NCBI GenBank assembly: GCA_021307315.1
Contig: JAJSPD010000044.1
Span: forward strand, 186,001 to 250,000
Length of the DNA stretch: 64,000 nucleotides
Reading direction: 5' to 3'
DNA from: Bisporella sp. PMI_857
Taxonomy: Eukaryota > Ascomycota > Leotiomycetes > Helotiales > Helotiaceae
In this document: positions 38,004 through 50,228 of the stretch, piece by piece
How positions within the stretch are numbered: the stretch's first letter is position 1
Layout: every line of letters begins with the position of its first letter
The notes under the pieces: generated by a model
The model's database searches: none
Told to the model about the DNA's origin: nothing
The model's input: the letters and a program-made list of their open reading frames with translations, nothing else
Translations under genes and position numbers: made by a program

Positions 38004-38225
38004 CTGGTAAAAGTATGCTTTCAGCTGAGTGGCCCGTAAAGGTTAATCTTCAAATACTAGTCGTAATTGTCGGGGATGATGTCCTTTGGTTAGTTATTCT
38101 TAGAGAAGTCCCCAGGCGCCACCTGTGCTTGTGACGTGGATTTTGCTGGCTGATTTGGGTAGGTTATATTTCGTGAGCTTAGATATGACTACCTGGGGTC
38201 TGGAATATGGTTGTTGATTGATCAT

Positions 38226-39026
38226 GAGCCGTAGACTAGCAGTGAGGAGGTCCGGTGGACGTTGTGGTGCTTGAGCTCGGGCGGGTACGGTCCCTTGAGG
38301 GTGTCTTATCGTAATCTACACCTTCACGTGCCTTTCGGTCTCCGTTTTCGACCAACTAAGCTCCTTCCTCAAGCCACCTCCTCCAGTCTTTTCTGACCTT
38401 TGAGAAGAATTTCCTGAGGGCCGAATATCTTGTACAGAGGAAACTATTTATATTAAGTATGATGTTTGGGTGGAGTAATTTAAGGCATTCAACCGCATGT
38501 AGGACAATCAGTGATTCATTCGTAGGCTTGTACACCCTACAATGAATGAGCGGGAGCGATCACCGTGGTAGCTAGGAACTTCCTTTTCAGTGAGGAAAAG
38601 TCTTGAAAGAAATATAATTTGATATTTCAGTGAGAGATCTATTGGCAATACAGAAAGAATATCGAAAGCATTTCTACCTAGTAGAATACAACATTAGTGT
38701 AATGATTTTAGTACCTGGCGAAACTGGCACCTAGGCTGCTAGGCGGCTACAAGCAGCAAGATCTTCAATATTATATTATAGTGATACGACTATTTGGGGA
38801 AAACTGATGCTATACGATGCCAAATCATTTTCATATTTATATCTTGTGTTGCGTGAATGAATCGAATATTAGTGAGGTCGCTGCCGCTCAGGTGGGTGGT
38901 GGATATGCTTACGTAATTGTTTCGCCTTGCTCTAGAGCTGTAGCTATTGAAGCTCTTAATCCAAACTCTCTTCCTTCCCCGTAACGTAGCTCTTCATATC
39001 AGCACATTGTCAATTCCACAATCGCC
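38226..39026. other. Divergent promoter region (Gid7-like / V-ATPase A)
   Basis: About 0.8 kb. No motif stands out beyond a pyrimidine-rich run just before the V-ATPase ATG. Confidence 0.4.
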
Positions 39027-40935
39027 ATGGTTAAAGACCAAGATGGAGAAGAGCAATATGGCTCAATTTATTCCGTATCTGGACCTGTCATCGTGGCAGA
39101 GAACATGATCGGTGTTGCCATGCACGAATTGGTGAAGGTTGGACACGACAATCTCGTGGGTGAAGTCATTCGAATTGAGGCAGACAGAGCCACGATCCAG
39201 GTATACGAAGAGACGGGTAAGCTACAAGGAAGATACAATAGCATAGATGCTAATCCGTCATAGCTGGTGTCACCGTAGGAGACCCCGTATTACGAACAAG
39301 ACAGCCTCTATGTGTTGAGCTGGGCCCTGGATTGATGGAGACAATTTATGATGGTATTCAGCGACCACTTAAGGATATTTCAGATCAGTCAGACAGTATT
39401 TTCATACCTCGTGGCGTTGCAGCGCCAGCTCTGAATCGAGAGAAGGATTGGGAGTTCAAACCAACGATGAAGGTCGGAGACCATATCACTGGAGGAGACA
39501 TTTGGGGAAGTGTCTGGGAGAATACCCTCCTTACCGACCATAAGATCCTACTACCACCGAGAGCTCGGGGTACCATCACAAGAATTGCTGAGAAGGGAAA
39601 ATACAAAGTCGATCAGAAGATTCTGGAGGTCGAATTTGATGGGAAGAAGACCGAGTATAGCATGATGCACATTTGGCCTGTTCGTGTCCCTCGTCCAACG
39701 ACCGAAAACCTTGCAGCAAACCAGCCATTTATTGTTGGTCAGCGAGTCTTGGATGCTCTTTTCCCAAGTGTCCAAGGAGGTACTGTTGCCATTCCTGGAG
39801 CTTTCGGGTGCGGTAAGACTGTCATCAGTCAATCGGTATCCAAGTTCTCCAACAGCGATATCATCGTCTATGTTGGTTGTGGAGAGCGTGGAAATGAGAT
39901 GGCTGAAGTCTTGAAGGATTTCCCTGAGCTCTCCATTGATATCGATGGTCGCAAGGAACCTATCATGAAGCGCACGACCTTGATTGCCAACACATCCAAT
40001 ATGCCTGTCGCTGCTCGTGAAGCTTCCATCTACACAGGTATCACTGTAGCTGAGTACTTCCGTGATCAAGGCAAGAACGTCGCTATGATGGCAGATTCGA
40101 CTTCCCGATGGGCAGAGGCTCTCCGTGAGATTTCTGGTCGTTTGGGTGAAATGCCTGCTGATCAAGGCTTCCCTGCTTATTTGGGTGCGAAGTTGGCTAG
40201 TTTCTACGAGCGAGCAGGAAAAGTCCAAGCTCTTGGTAGCCCAGATCGAGAGGGAAGTGTCAGTATTGTTGGTGCCGTCAGCCCTCCTGGAGGTGATTTC
40301 TCCGATCCTGTCACTAGCAGTACGCTTGGTATCGTTCAGGTCTTTTGGGGACTAGACAAAAAGCTTGCACAACGTAAACATTTCCCATCCATCAACACCA
40401 GCGCCAGTTATAGCAAGTATAGCAACACTCTAGATAAATGGTACGAAAAGGATTTCCCCGAATTCGCTAGACTTCGGGATCGTATCAAACAACTTCTCAC
40501 GGATTCGGAAGAATTAGATCAGGTTGTCCAACTGGTCGGAAAATCTGCATTATCTGATCCCGATAAGATTACTTTAGACGTTGCTGGCATGATCAAGGAA
40601 GATTTCCTGCAGCAGAATGGCTACAGTGACTATGATCAGTTCTGTCCTCTTTGGAAGACGGAGTGGATGATGAAGGCTATGATGGGTTTCCATGATGAGT
40701 CTCAAAAGGCTATCGCGCAAGGACAGAGTTGGGCAAAGGTTAGGGAAGCCACTGGAGAGCTCCAATCAAGCCTACGCAGCATGAAGTTCGAGCTTCCAAG
40801 TGAAGGAGAAGATATTGTTACCAAGAAATATGAGGATCTTGTACAAGCTAGTAAGTTTAGCCACCTTTGATGATTAGGATCATTCGCTAATGGTTAATAG
40901 TGACGGACAAGTTCGCTTCAGTCACTGATGAGTAG
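39027..40935 (+). CDS. VMA1: V-type proton ATPase catalytic subunit A
   Basis: Exons 39027-39216, 39264-40850 and 40901-40935 (603 aa). Introns are 47 and 50 nt; the last exon encodes [11 protein letters not shown]. This is the ATP-hydrolysing subunit of the V1 sector, which acidifies the vacuole. The beta-barrel start ([17 protein letters not shown]), the non-homologous insert, Walker A GAFGCGKT (242-249), the following [16 protein letters not shown], the Walker B region [18 protein letters not shown], and [10 protein letters not shown] are all intact. The Cys in VGCGERG, where budding yeasts carry the VDE intein, is uninterrupted here. Length and motifs leave no doubt. Confidence 0.97.
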
Positions 40936-41520
40936 AGGTAAATATACATAGCTCGACAAGTCCAGGCTGTAGAATGTAGTATATACTTCCGCCACGTCAT
41001 CTGTTGATCCAAAGAATCGATTACTTAATGAATGTCTATGTCTTTTTTAACCACTATTATGAATTTTGTCGATAACGTTGGAGTCTATTTTGGACATGCC
41101 AGCTTCTCTTGCTACGTATATTATTGATAATAAGCAAAACTTCGTTAGATCTAGAGACTCCCCGTTATACTTGTCGCTCTATGCGGGGGGATACAATGTT
41201 GATCTCCCTAGACCAATGATACGTTGTCAGGGTATTGCTAATATGGCAGAAGGATTTCACAAGCATGTTACCTGAGGTATGATAGGCATGATAGAAGTAC
41301 CTTCATTCATATGGCCTGAGCCATCCACCCATTGAACATTGGTATTTAAGGCTGTATTTCAATGCGCTTATTTCACGCAACCTCTTACCAGAAAGGGGTT
41401 CGGAAGTACAACCAATCGGACATCGGCCTAAACAACCCAACTCCATCAACCTCCTCCTTCTCACCCCTGGCTTTATCACGACCGCTCGTCTCCAAAATAT
41501 TATATCCTGCTATTTAAAAC
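40936..41520. other. Intergenic region between V-ATPase A and the DeoC-like gene
   Basis: About 0.6 kb between two plus-strand genes. No motif recognised. Confidence 0.4.
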
Positions 41521-42636
41521 ATGACGACCCCTATTCCTCAAGTAATATCAGTAAATTTACAAGATATCGCGCAAACAATCACACACGACCTTTCGCACCC
41601 CACCATCTCGGATGAGGAAGTTTTGGCTGGGTTGCAAATATGCAGAAAATATAGCATCGCTGCTGGTATCTCCTCACCATTTATTCCATCATCCCCTAAA
41701 TTATGCTCGATGCATTTCTCCCTTCCTCTTATAGTCACTAATACTAAGCCTGTCTAACGACGAACGGAAAAGTTATCGTCAAGCCTTACCATATCCTTTA
41801 TGCACTCAAACACCTCGAGGGCACAATCACGAAGGTCTCGGCTCTAGTGGGTCCCGGAGGAGGGGGGATGTCAGAAGTTAAGGTATTCGAGGCTCAGCGC
41901 GCTGTTGAAGAGGGTGCGCATGAGGTAGGTGTATTCTTTCGTTCGCTTTGAATCTGTTTAGATATTCGTCGTAGCAACAAACCACTCCGTCTCGGCGGCT
42001 AAGCTCATGGTATTAGAACGCTGATTCTTGGGTCAGGTCGAGATGGGCGTTAATTTAGGGAGGGCCAAGAGTGGGAAGTGGATATTCGTGGCTTATGAAG
42101 TGAATAAGCTTGAGAGGAGGGTCAGGGAGAGAACTTCCGGGAAAGCAGTGGTAGGCGTTGGGGTTGGGGATTCCGAAAGTGAGCCCTTTTAATTCACCTG
42201 CGGGAACTCTGGTCAGGTGACATATATTGAATCACATAGTTGGTGGGGGTCTTTGAAGAGAGCGGTGCTGATGAAATCTTTAGATCTAAGTACCGACGAG
42301 TTTATCAAGCTCTGCGATATCTGTAGTGAAGCAGGTATAAAATTTCTCAGCGTTCTCCGAGAGAGAACTTCAAATGCCATTGCAGATAGCATAAAGATGG
42401 AGAAACTCAATTCCATTAAGTATCATCTCAAAGGTCTTGTAACGGTTAAGGTTGATGGTGTGAGGACGTTGGATGAGCTGTTGAAACTCAAGGCGACAGG
42501 TTTCAGTAGGGTGGGTACAAGGGAGACGGAGAATATCATGAAGAAGGCGATTGAGAAGGGAATCGGCAAGGAGAGAGTTGAAGTCAAGCTGGATGGCGTG
42601 GATTATGATCATGAGAATATTAGAGAGAAGATGTAG
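41521..42636 (+). CDS. DeoC-like TIM-barrel aldolase family protein lacking the Schiff-base lysine
   Basis: Five exons: 41521-41665, 41773-41924, 42037-42150, 42217-42238 and 42284-42636 (261 aa, the usual DeoC length). Introns are 107, 112, 66 and 45 nt. Splicing restores the DeoC order: HPTISDEEVLAGLQICRKY, VIVKPYHILYALKHLEGT, SEVKVFEAQRAVEEGAHEVE, GVNLGRAKSGKW, YIESHNLSTDEFIKLCDICS and VKVDGVRTLDELLKLKATGF. In active deoxyribose-phosphate aldolases the strand-6 motif is FIKTSTG; here it is FLSVLRE, so the catalytic Lys is Ser167. The active-site Asp of EVDMV is Glu101, while the second Lys (VKASGG) is kept as Lys200. It may be a non-aldolase or regulatory homologue. The 22-nt fourth exon is inferred from phase and family alignment. 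Confidence 0.8.
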
Positions 42637-42974
42637 ACATATGGTGAAATATGATTCGACATGGAGTCTGGTGCTAATGATACATAGAATGAAATCTAGC
42701 CAATGCAAAGCATGCCAACATGCGGTTTTGGGTCGCGCCAGTTCTCTGATACTGAAGCATTCTCTCAAACCCAAAAGCCGGAACTGATCTCCATAATGGC
42801 TCGGCTAAACACAAAACTCAAGCACCAACGTTGATAGCCCACCCTTCGGACTTCCAGCAATAAACCCAATGAATTTTGCGTGTGAGTCTCAATGATCACT
42901 CGGCTAGAATATCCATGCGCCCAGTTGTGTCTGCTCGACCTCTCAAGGCACCCTAGTTCATGATTGCCGATAGT
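42637..42974. other. Convergent intergenic region
   Basis: About 340 bp, 3' of both neighbours. Nothing recognised. Confidence 0.4.
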
Positions 42975-43337
42975 CTAGTAGTTCCTGTTCACAACATGAT
43001 GCAGATCCTGCTGATGCTGCGCTTGTGCCTCTGCCTGGTAGGCATCGTATTCCGCTACGGACCAGGACTTGAAATCGCGTGGGTCTTGCATGAAGCGTGA
43101 GACTTGTTCGTCATATGCTGTGTACTGGGTGGAAGAGGAGTTTTCATAATATGAGGTATGATGGGAAGCATCTGCCTGGGTAGAACCTTGGTGAGCTTTC
43201 TGAGATGATGATTCATGGGGCGTGGTCCTTTTTGTAGAGCCGCGATGTCCTTTCTTGGAGGATGAAGACTGCTTGTCTTTGTAAGACTTGTGATCTGGAC
43301 TGGATAGCGATTTGCAACGAGCGGAAGAGTACGCCAT
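42975..43337 (-). CDS. Small polar hypothetical protein
   Basis: Single-exon frame of 120 aa starting at ATG 43337 (MAYSSARCKSLSSPDHKSY). I do not recognise the family. It is rich in Ser, His, Lys, Gln and Tyr, with no membrane segment or signal peptide. The first half is basic and Ser-rich (KGHRGSTKRTTPHESSSQK). The C-terminal third looks most protein-like (DEQVSRFMQDPRDFKSWSVA, then a Gln/Ala-rich helix). An upstream GTG-less extension of six codons exists but lacks an ATG. Length, codon use and a clean ATG favour a real gene, but support is modest. Confidence 0.5.
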   Translation of the reverse strand: MAYSSARCKSLSSPDHKSYKDKQSSSSKKGHRGSTKRTTPHESSSQKAHQGSTQADASHHTSYYENSSSTQYTAYDEQVSRFMQDPRDFKSWSVAEYDAYQAEAQAQHQQDLHHVVNRNY

Positions 43338-46119
43338 TTCTAGCTTGCGATACAAACAAGAACGAAAGAAGATGTTGGAGGGTAGAGTGCAATGCAGAAG
43401 TTGGGAAGAACTGAGTGACGAGTGGTGGTTGGAGAAAATAATTTTTAATAAGTAAGTTGAGCTCAGGTACGGTATTGAGCGATAAGGATTGTAGTTACAG
43501 GAACGATAGAGTGAGGACGGCGCTAGTCCTATATTTTCATCATTATGTGTCTCGCAGGCCTAGCAGGGCGACCACCTTCCCTGATGCCCTTCCGCCCTCA
43601 ACTCACGATATTTGGAAGGGCGATGAAGTCTTGCTTCACATTATGCTGCGGAGAAGAAACGGAAGCTTTCTGATATGTTGAGGAACCTAGCCAATAGGCT
43701 AATGTCATGCCGCAGTACTACGACATAATCTCTCATCGCACATCTTATTTCAAGATTAGACACTGACAAGTCTGTGCGGTAAGTAGAAATCATGTAGCTA
43801 ATGGCATATTCAGGCCTCTAGAAGCTTTCCATCCCGAAGAGATTTGAGAGGGCGACCGCGTGTGAGAGGGCGGCCGAGAACCAAGCCACATCCCGCACCA
43901 ATCAGTCGCGGCCATTTACTCCAGCAGAGATATTCTGAAATAGGACTGCAGCTTGAATGTTAAAAAGCCTGGCGAAACAACATGGGAAAGAAATGAGAAA
44001 GATTACGAAGATAACAGGTACACAATGCCGTAGCCACGCAGTCGGGAAGGGACACATTGGTGAACTTCTGTGGTCTTACAGATTATGTGGTAATTCAATC
44101 ATTACCCAAGACACTCGTAGGAACCCATCCCGATTGATCAATCAAAGACGATTGGGGGGGGTGGGCCGGTTCACTCAAGACTTCGAGGACCTATGGTGGT
44201 ACCGCGGAAGCTTCCCCGGCTCAGCCAAGTACGCTGGATGTTGCACAGCATGACATGCTGCAGGCTCTGGGTGAACTCCTATACGGGATAGTACCTGCCC
44301 TGCGAGTATTTTATTATTAGTGTCAGAAGAGGGTGGTGTTTTGACGTCGCCTTTGATCATTTGATCACCAGTACTCCAAGATCCAGTGAGCGCTGAGTAG
44401 AAGGGCGGACTGTGGAGAATGTTGTGCGCCTGCGGGACAAGGGTCGCCATCTGTCCTGCGCGGTCAGATACCCTCGGGCGTATTAGAGACGATATGCTGG
44501 CCAAAATGCACTGGCTGTCCCATGTACAAGACAAATTATTTTGAAGGGCGTTGGGGCGAAGATTCAGGTTGAAAAAAGATTGAAGGGCGGACTTGGCATC
44601 CGCTGGTCATATGACCTTAACCAGCCAACGGCCTGACCACAATCTACCCTCTTGTCGTTCGTGACAATCCAACTACGAGAATTGAGTTTACAGCAAAGCC
44701 ACCCAGGGAAGAGTTGCACGATAAGAAGGCCAACAAAGACAAATTCCTACTGGACTGCAAAGGTCTTCTTATATTGTGCTGCTCCAGGCGAGAAACTGGC
44801 TTGACGAGTAACCCCATGCCCAAGCAACTTTCCAAGGATAATAGCAAACTTTATGCCTGCTGTAATGCCGCCATGGCTATAAATCAGAATCTCGGAGTTG
44901 GGTTGCTTATTTAGATATATCATATGCTATACTAAAAAAAAGTAGGATGTTCTCCCAGAAATTGGCACTTACGTGACTAAAGGATCAATCTCAGAAGCGT
45001 ATGTTGGTGAGACAGTGATGGAATACTAGGAGGGATACTGGTGAGAAGCTTGGTCCCAAAGAAGTCGGCTGGCGGAAAATGCAAATTTATCGATCTCATA
45101 TTTGCGACCAAGCCTGCCGCCCAACCACCGATAACAGACCATCAATTTTATTCAATTTCAAGTATCTTATCCGATCCTCGCATTTGGTTTATCGACCTAC
45201 CTCCAAAAGCTGCTCCTTGTGCCATTCTGCCGAAATGACATAAACACCGCCATATATATAGCCGAAACTCTTCTGGATTCCTGGGTCGAGATAACAATAC
45301 CACCCGCGAGTGAGTCATAACCAAACGGAATACAAATGAAGAACATGAACATGAGACATCAACAACAAATGAGTAGGATGTGGGTGTAGCGCTATGCTGA
45401 GGTAATACTGTATGAAGATTATCTTTTCTCCGTGATTGTATAGAGTTTGTCAAGGTTCTCATGTCAAGCAAGTGTTATCCTCTCTTGAGCCCTTTTAATC
45501 CCAAAACATCTTAGTCTAGATTCTTCCACTATGCTAACCCTCAAAATAGATGCAGCAGAGAAGAAGAGACGTGGACGCCGTGGGCCACATAAAAGAACTA
45601 GAATCGGTCATGGTTATTTCCGAAAAATTTTGCTAATTATGAGCGGCAGCAACATACTCAAATCAGTCCCCAGACAGTCAAGGAGAGGTGGAAAGGGATC
45701 TGATGGTGTAAGTACAGATATTCAGTCTCTCAATTATCTGCTAAAAATTTCAGGTCTATACATGTTGGCTGTGGAGGGGCTCCAATCCCAGATCTTGAAA
45801 ATGTCGCAGCTAGAGAATATGCGGCTAAAATCAAATATTTGAACTTGAATTTACGACCTGAATGCAGCAGGAACACAAACCGAGATGGCTTGGTATAACT
45901 ACTGGAGAATAAATGGGAACTAGACGGAGAATATGGAGGGGGATGTCTTGTGATGATGAGGATGAGTTGATATCTGGACTGGGATGTCATTAATAGTAGC
46001 GCATTTATAGAACAAATTTGCTAGGTTTTGCTCTAAACAATTATTCTCTTTTAACTGTCGTAGCTTTTCAGGCGAACTTTTAATCATAATAATAATTGCA
46101 AAAAGGAAACTCGAATGAT
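43338..46119. other. Gene-poor region before the GH3 relic
   Basis: About 2.8 kb with no convincing gene on either strand. The longest frames (43957-44253 +, 44175-44534 -, 45148-45471 -, 45531-45842 +) lack family signatures and conserved starts. This marks the start of the accessory-looking part of the window. Confidence 0.5.
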
Positions 46120-47440
46120 AGCTTCACAATGGAATCCATTCTCGATATATCGGCCGCTGGTCACATTGAGAGCGTCACCGAGGACTCACATTGGATGAAA
46201 AGATCTCTTTTATGGCTAGTAAGAACATCTAGGAGACGCAATATATTGATGGACTGGGTACACCATCACCAATGGCCAGTGTTTACAGCATCGCGAGGCT
46301 GTCTTGAGACTGACCTAATGCCAGGTCACAGATGGACCCAATGGTACTCTAAGGGCAAATTTTTATGACGGAACAACAGCACCATGCTTCCTTAATTATA
46401 TCTCAATGGCTACAATATTTAATTCTTACCTTACACGACGGACTGGGAGAGCACTGAGTCAAGAGGTAAAGACAAAAGTTGCCGATGTTCTTGGTCTGAC
46501 AGTCTGTAGCCATAAATCTCCTTTGGGTGTGAGTAATTTTGAGGCTTCCTCCGAGGATCCTATTCATTCTGGGCTTCTTTATACAGAATATTACCTTGAT
46601 TTATAAGCATAGCGGGTTGGCGATACACTAACACACTATTTTGGTAATTTTGAAGATGCGGTGGCTCCATCAAACTAATATATCACCAGGAAGTAAGCAG
46701 GATACAAGAAGATTTGCGGACAATGAAATAATCTCAGAGCGCGCTCTACGGTGCCTTGTATCTCAGATGCTTCTCATAGGACAGGACTAACAACCACAAA
46801 GAGAAATTTATATGAGGCCCTTTACGAGTACCGTTAAGAAATTCCATCCCTAGTATATAATGTCGAGTTACCCAAAATCAACGAGGTTCATATAGAGTGA
46901 GAATATTTTGCCTATTCCGAAGCAGTTTGTAAATTTGCGAACTGATGGCAGGTCTGTCATTACCGTACCAACAACCATATTCCTCAGAAAGTCTTTCGAG
47001 ATCAATGGAAGTTCGATGGCTTAGTTATGAGCGATTGGGGGAGCTACCACCTCTACTGCGGAAGGCATAAATGCTGGATATTTTCAAGGTTCATTTTAGA
47101 TTTGTAACCTGCTATTCTTGGTCACTTAGACGAGCATCCCATGTATCGAAATTGCACACAGCCTCGATTTGGAAATTTCCGGCAAAGCACGGCACAGGTC
47201 TCTAGAGAAAGTCAAGAAAGCTTATCTGCCGGGTTATCCGAAGTTGAGATGATCAATAACCGAGTCCGGTCCGTGTTACGACTTCTCTGAACCAACTGGG
47301 CAAAGTTGGATTCACAGCAGAGTATTTCAAGAACCTCGAGCTTAGCGGAGATATATTTTTCTCGCTGTTATTCCTCGTGGATATTTCTTGACAATTATTG
47401 GCTTTGACTGTTTCTGGTTGAAAAGCGATACGCTTCAGCA
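46120..47440 (+). pseudogene. Decayed GH3 beta-glucosidase
   Basis: Fragments of a family-3 glycoside hydrolase appear in correct order but in changing frames with stops. VTDGPNGTLRANFYDGTTAP (from 46324) lies in a frame open to 46606 that also carries EVKTKVADVLGL and SPLGVSNFEASSEDP. Next come a DNEIISERALRCL block (from 46719), KVFRDQWKFDGLVMSDWGSY (about 46989-47046, with the nucleophile-region SDW), LDLEISGKARHR (about 47163), INNRVRSVLRLL (about 47251) and a PA14-like GFTAEYFKNLELSG (about 47308). In-frame stops follow 46606, 46665 and about 47250. No intron set I could find joins the blocks. It would have hydrolysed beta-glucosides. The 3' limit is unclear. Confidence 0.75.
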
Positions 47441-48315
47441 CCAAATACTTGGATACTAAGCCTCGAAAGCATCATCTCGGCTCTTCAGGTATGAAGCCAT
47501 CAAAACTGGTTATTAATGAGGTTGTGGTAGCGGAACAGAACAAGCAACAAAAGAGTCTATGGCTCCATTGAGTTCAAGGAAGGCACAGCAGCTCATTGGG
47601 ATTTTCGCAACAGAAGTGGATGGAGGAGGTAAGAGCTTACAAGATTCTTGTAGGAACGAGTCCCAACTTAGTAGATATGATTCTTAAGTTGTCATTCCGG
47701 CTCAGGAAAGCTTTGAATTTTATCTCTGATATATAATGTGAGTGCATATATGCGAAGATATTTCTAGATATTTGAGATTATGCGTTGAATATAAAGAATT
47801 GTGATCGGTTCCCGACTTCTCAATATCTTTCAGGTACGTGAGAAGGCAGTGGTTTCTGAGTTTCTTCACCGTCTTGACTTCAGCAACTGTGATTACTCGG
47901 TCAATGAAGTTATTTGGATTCAATGTGTCAAATGAGCAAATTCGATGTATCATTCTTCAGATCTGAATTGATCACATTAGAGACTGAGGAGTAAAAGTAA
48001 ACACTCTTTCTTGGCGCATGTTCCACTTCAACCCGGCTCCTGGAGTCAGGGTTGTCGTTCTGCCTTAGCTCCCGCCGATATCTCCACTATTTAAGGTTAA
48101 TTGTTACCTGTGCAGAGAGGAGTTAGTGTTTACCTCTCCATCTCAACTTCTCCTCAACTAAAAGCCATATTTTAAGGGGTCCATGAAGATCACCACAAAC
48201 CTGCTGTGTCTACTGGTGAGGCTCATTAAAGAGAATCTCCATATTGCACACGTTTGAGATTATCACGTATTCGATTTGGAGAACCTTTCGGAGAAGGAAC
48301 TCGCCAATTCGAAAG
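47441..48315. other. Intergenic region between the GH3 relic and a Zn2Cys6 regulator
   Basis: About 0.9 kb. It may hold more degraded 3' sequence of the GH3 gene. No open gene recognised. Confidence 0.4.
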
Positions 48316-50228
48316 ATGACCACGTCGAGCAGGACGGGGCAAAGTATATCCCGGAAAGCTTGTGATTTTTGTCGAGGACGAAAAGTCAAGGTACAAGTTC
48401 TCTTAGATATATACACAAATATATGACTGACTTTTGACGGAACCGGCAGTGTCGATTTGAGAACTTTGATGACACAAATTGCCAGTCTTGTGCAGAAGTT
48501 AGCTTACGCTGCACATTCGGCACTGAGCGGAAGCGACGAGGTCGCCCCAACAGGTCTGTCTAAGCAGCTGTGGCAGTATATATAAGACTCTGATCATAGG
48601 CATTTAGGACACTTCAGAGATTCCAGGCCGCATTAAACTCATCTACCTCTGGACTGCCGCTCCCAGGTTCTGATGGAATTCTCTGTCCTCCACATGAGCA
48701 GCCAATACATGTGGTCACAGCGCGTGTGCTAGTTCAGCATCTCTGTCCACTGGATGTATTTGGACTCATTATAGAGGACTATCTAGAGCTTATTTATCCC
48801 ATCGCTCCGCTCGTTCATCAGCCATCTTTCCTCGCCCTCGTGACTGCACGTCAATATGAATTTGACCCAACATTCCTGCGACTATGCTTGTCTTTATGTG
48901 CAATGACCATAGCATCAATGCACCGCAAAATTGCCATATATGGATTTGGGTACTATTCAGACCCCAAAGACATGGTTAGCAGAGCTTACCAATTGGTTAT
49001 GGCAAGTCGTCTGGCCACGGTACCTCAATGGGCCGACGAGCCGTCGATGGATACACTTCTCTGCTCCTTACTGCTTGGTTTGTCATCACATTATACCGAG
49101 AGCCCTTCACGTGGCTGGGTGCTCGTGAACGAGAGTCTTTACTCTTGTCGCAAGTTGAACTTGTTCCAGGAGCTTGGCTATCAGAGTAGAAGCAGCATCG
49201 AAACAGAGATCTGTAAACGAGCGTTTTGGATGCTATACATAATTCAAATGTAAGAACAGGCAATACTCCTCTCTCTTGAAAGCTACTGATTTATTAGACA
49301 CGATCGGCTTGCCCATGCAACCCCTCATACGCCTCTCGGGCAAGACCCGATTCTTACAGACTGGAGGTTTTTGTTACCTCTAGAAATCAGCGACGAGAAT
49401 CTCGTTCAGGGAATATATCCTAAAAGCTACACACCTGAAAATACACCAGTAGTATCCGGATTTGTAGGTTTGGTCAAGGTCTTTCTTTGTGTGCTTGGTA
49501 TCATTACAGAAAGCCCATCAATTCGCCTTCAAGCATCTTCAACCCTTGACCAAAGGGAATACGTTGATCAAAGATTCACATCTTCTCCTCCAGCTTTAAG
49601 AAGTGAAGGATTCGAAGATCGCAATGTAGCAACCGAGCACTTCCAACGCATGATAGACAACCTCAATTTCGTGATTAACGATATTCCTGAAGTCCTCCGA
49701 AACATGGTCCCAGGAACCGAACCAGGGCCTCGTCCGTTCGAGATTATGAAGGCAAATATTCACATTACCAAACTATTCTTACAAAGTGTGATCTTGGAAC
49801 GCTACTCAAGCATTTTAATAGCCAGGGATCCAAGCAGCCCAAGCATGAACTGTGGGCATGGTGGGAATAATGCAATTGATGGTTTGTGGAGATCTCGAGA
49901 GACGATTTGTAGGCAGTTGCTTGATATCCTAAATTATTGTCCTGTTGAGACGCTGGAGTCGCATGGCACTTCTATGGTAACTTCACATGATACTTTATAT
50001 CCTTTGTACCCTGTATCCTGCTGACTGTATCACTATTAGGTGGTGAAAATTAGAGAAATAGCCTCAGCGCTTGTTGGCCGCGACAATCCTGCTGAGCCCA
50101 ACTCGGGGTTCTCTCAGAAGGCCAAAGAGTATATCGAAGTCTTTATACAGGTTCTCTCCAAAATAGACTATCCATCTCAGCAAGTGGTAGCCCACAAAAA
50201 TGGCACTCCACCGAACATAGTTTCCTGA
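48316..50228 (+). CDS. Zn2Cys6 fungal transcription factor
   Basis: Five exons: 48316-48390, 48450-48553, 48608-49249, 49298-49976 and 50040-50228 (562 aa). Introns are 48-63 nt and all phases match. The zinc cluster is complete: Cys16, 19, 26, 36, 39 and 46 in ACDFCRGRKVKC and NCQSCAEVSLRC. A basic tail follows (ERKRRGRPNR). The fungal-specific transcription factor domain is clear: YLELIYPIAPLVHQPSF, FLRLCLSLCAMTIASM, LLCSLLLGLSSHYTESPSRG and CKRAFWMLYIIQIHDRLA. It is a nuclear DNA-binding regulator; targets cannot be read. The second intron could use either of two nearby AG sites; only the one at 48606-48607 keeps the frame open. Confidence 0.9.

Noticed and set aside
39551..40228. 225-codon minus frame in the V-ATPase gene
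   Set aside because: Antisense of a highly conserved coding exon with no motif of its own.
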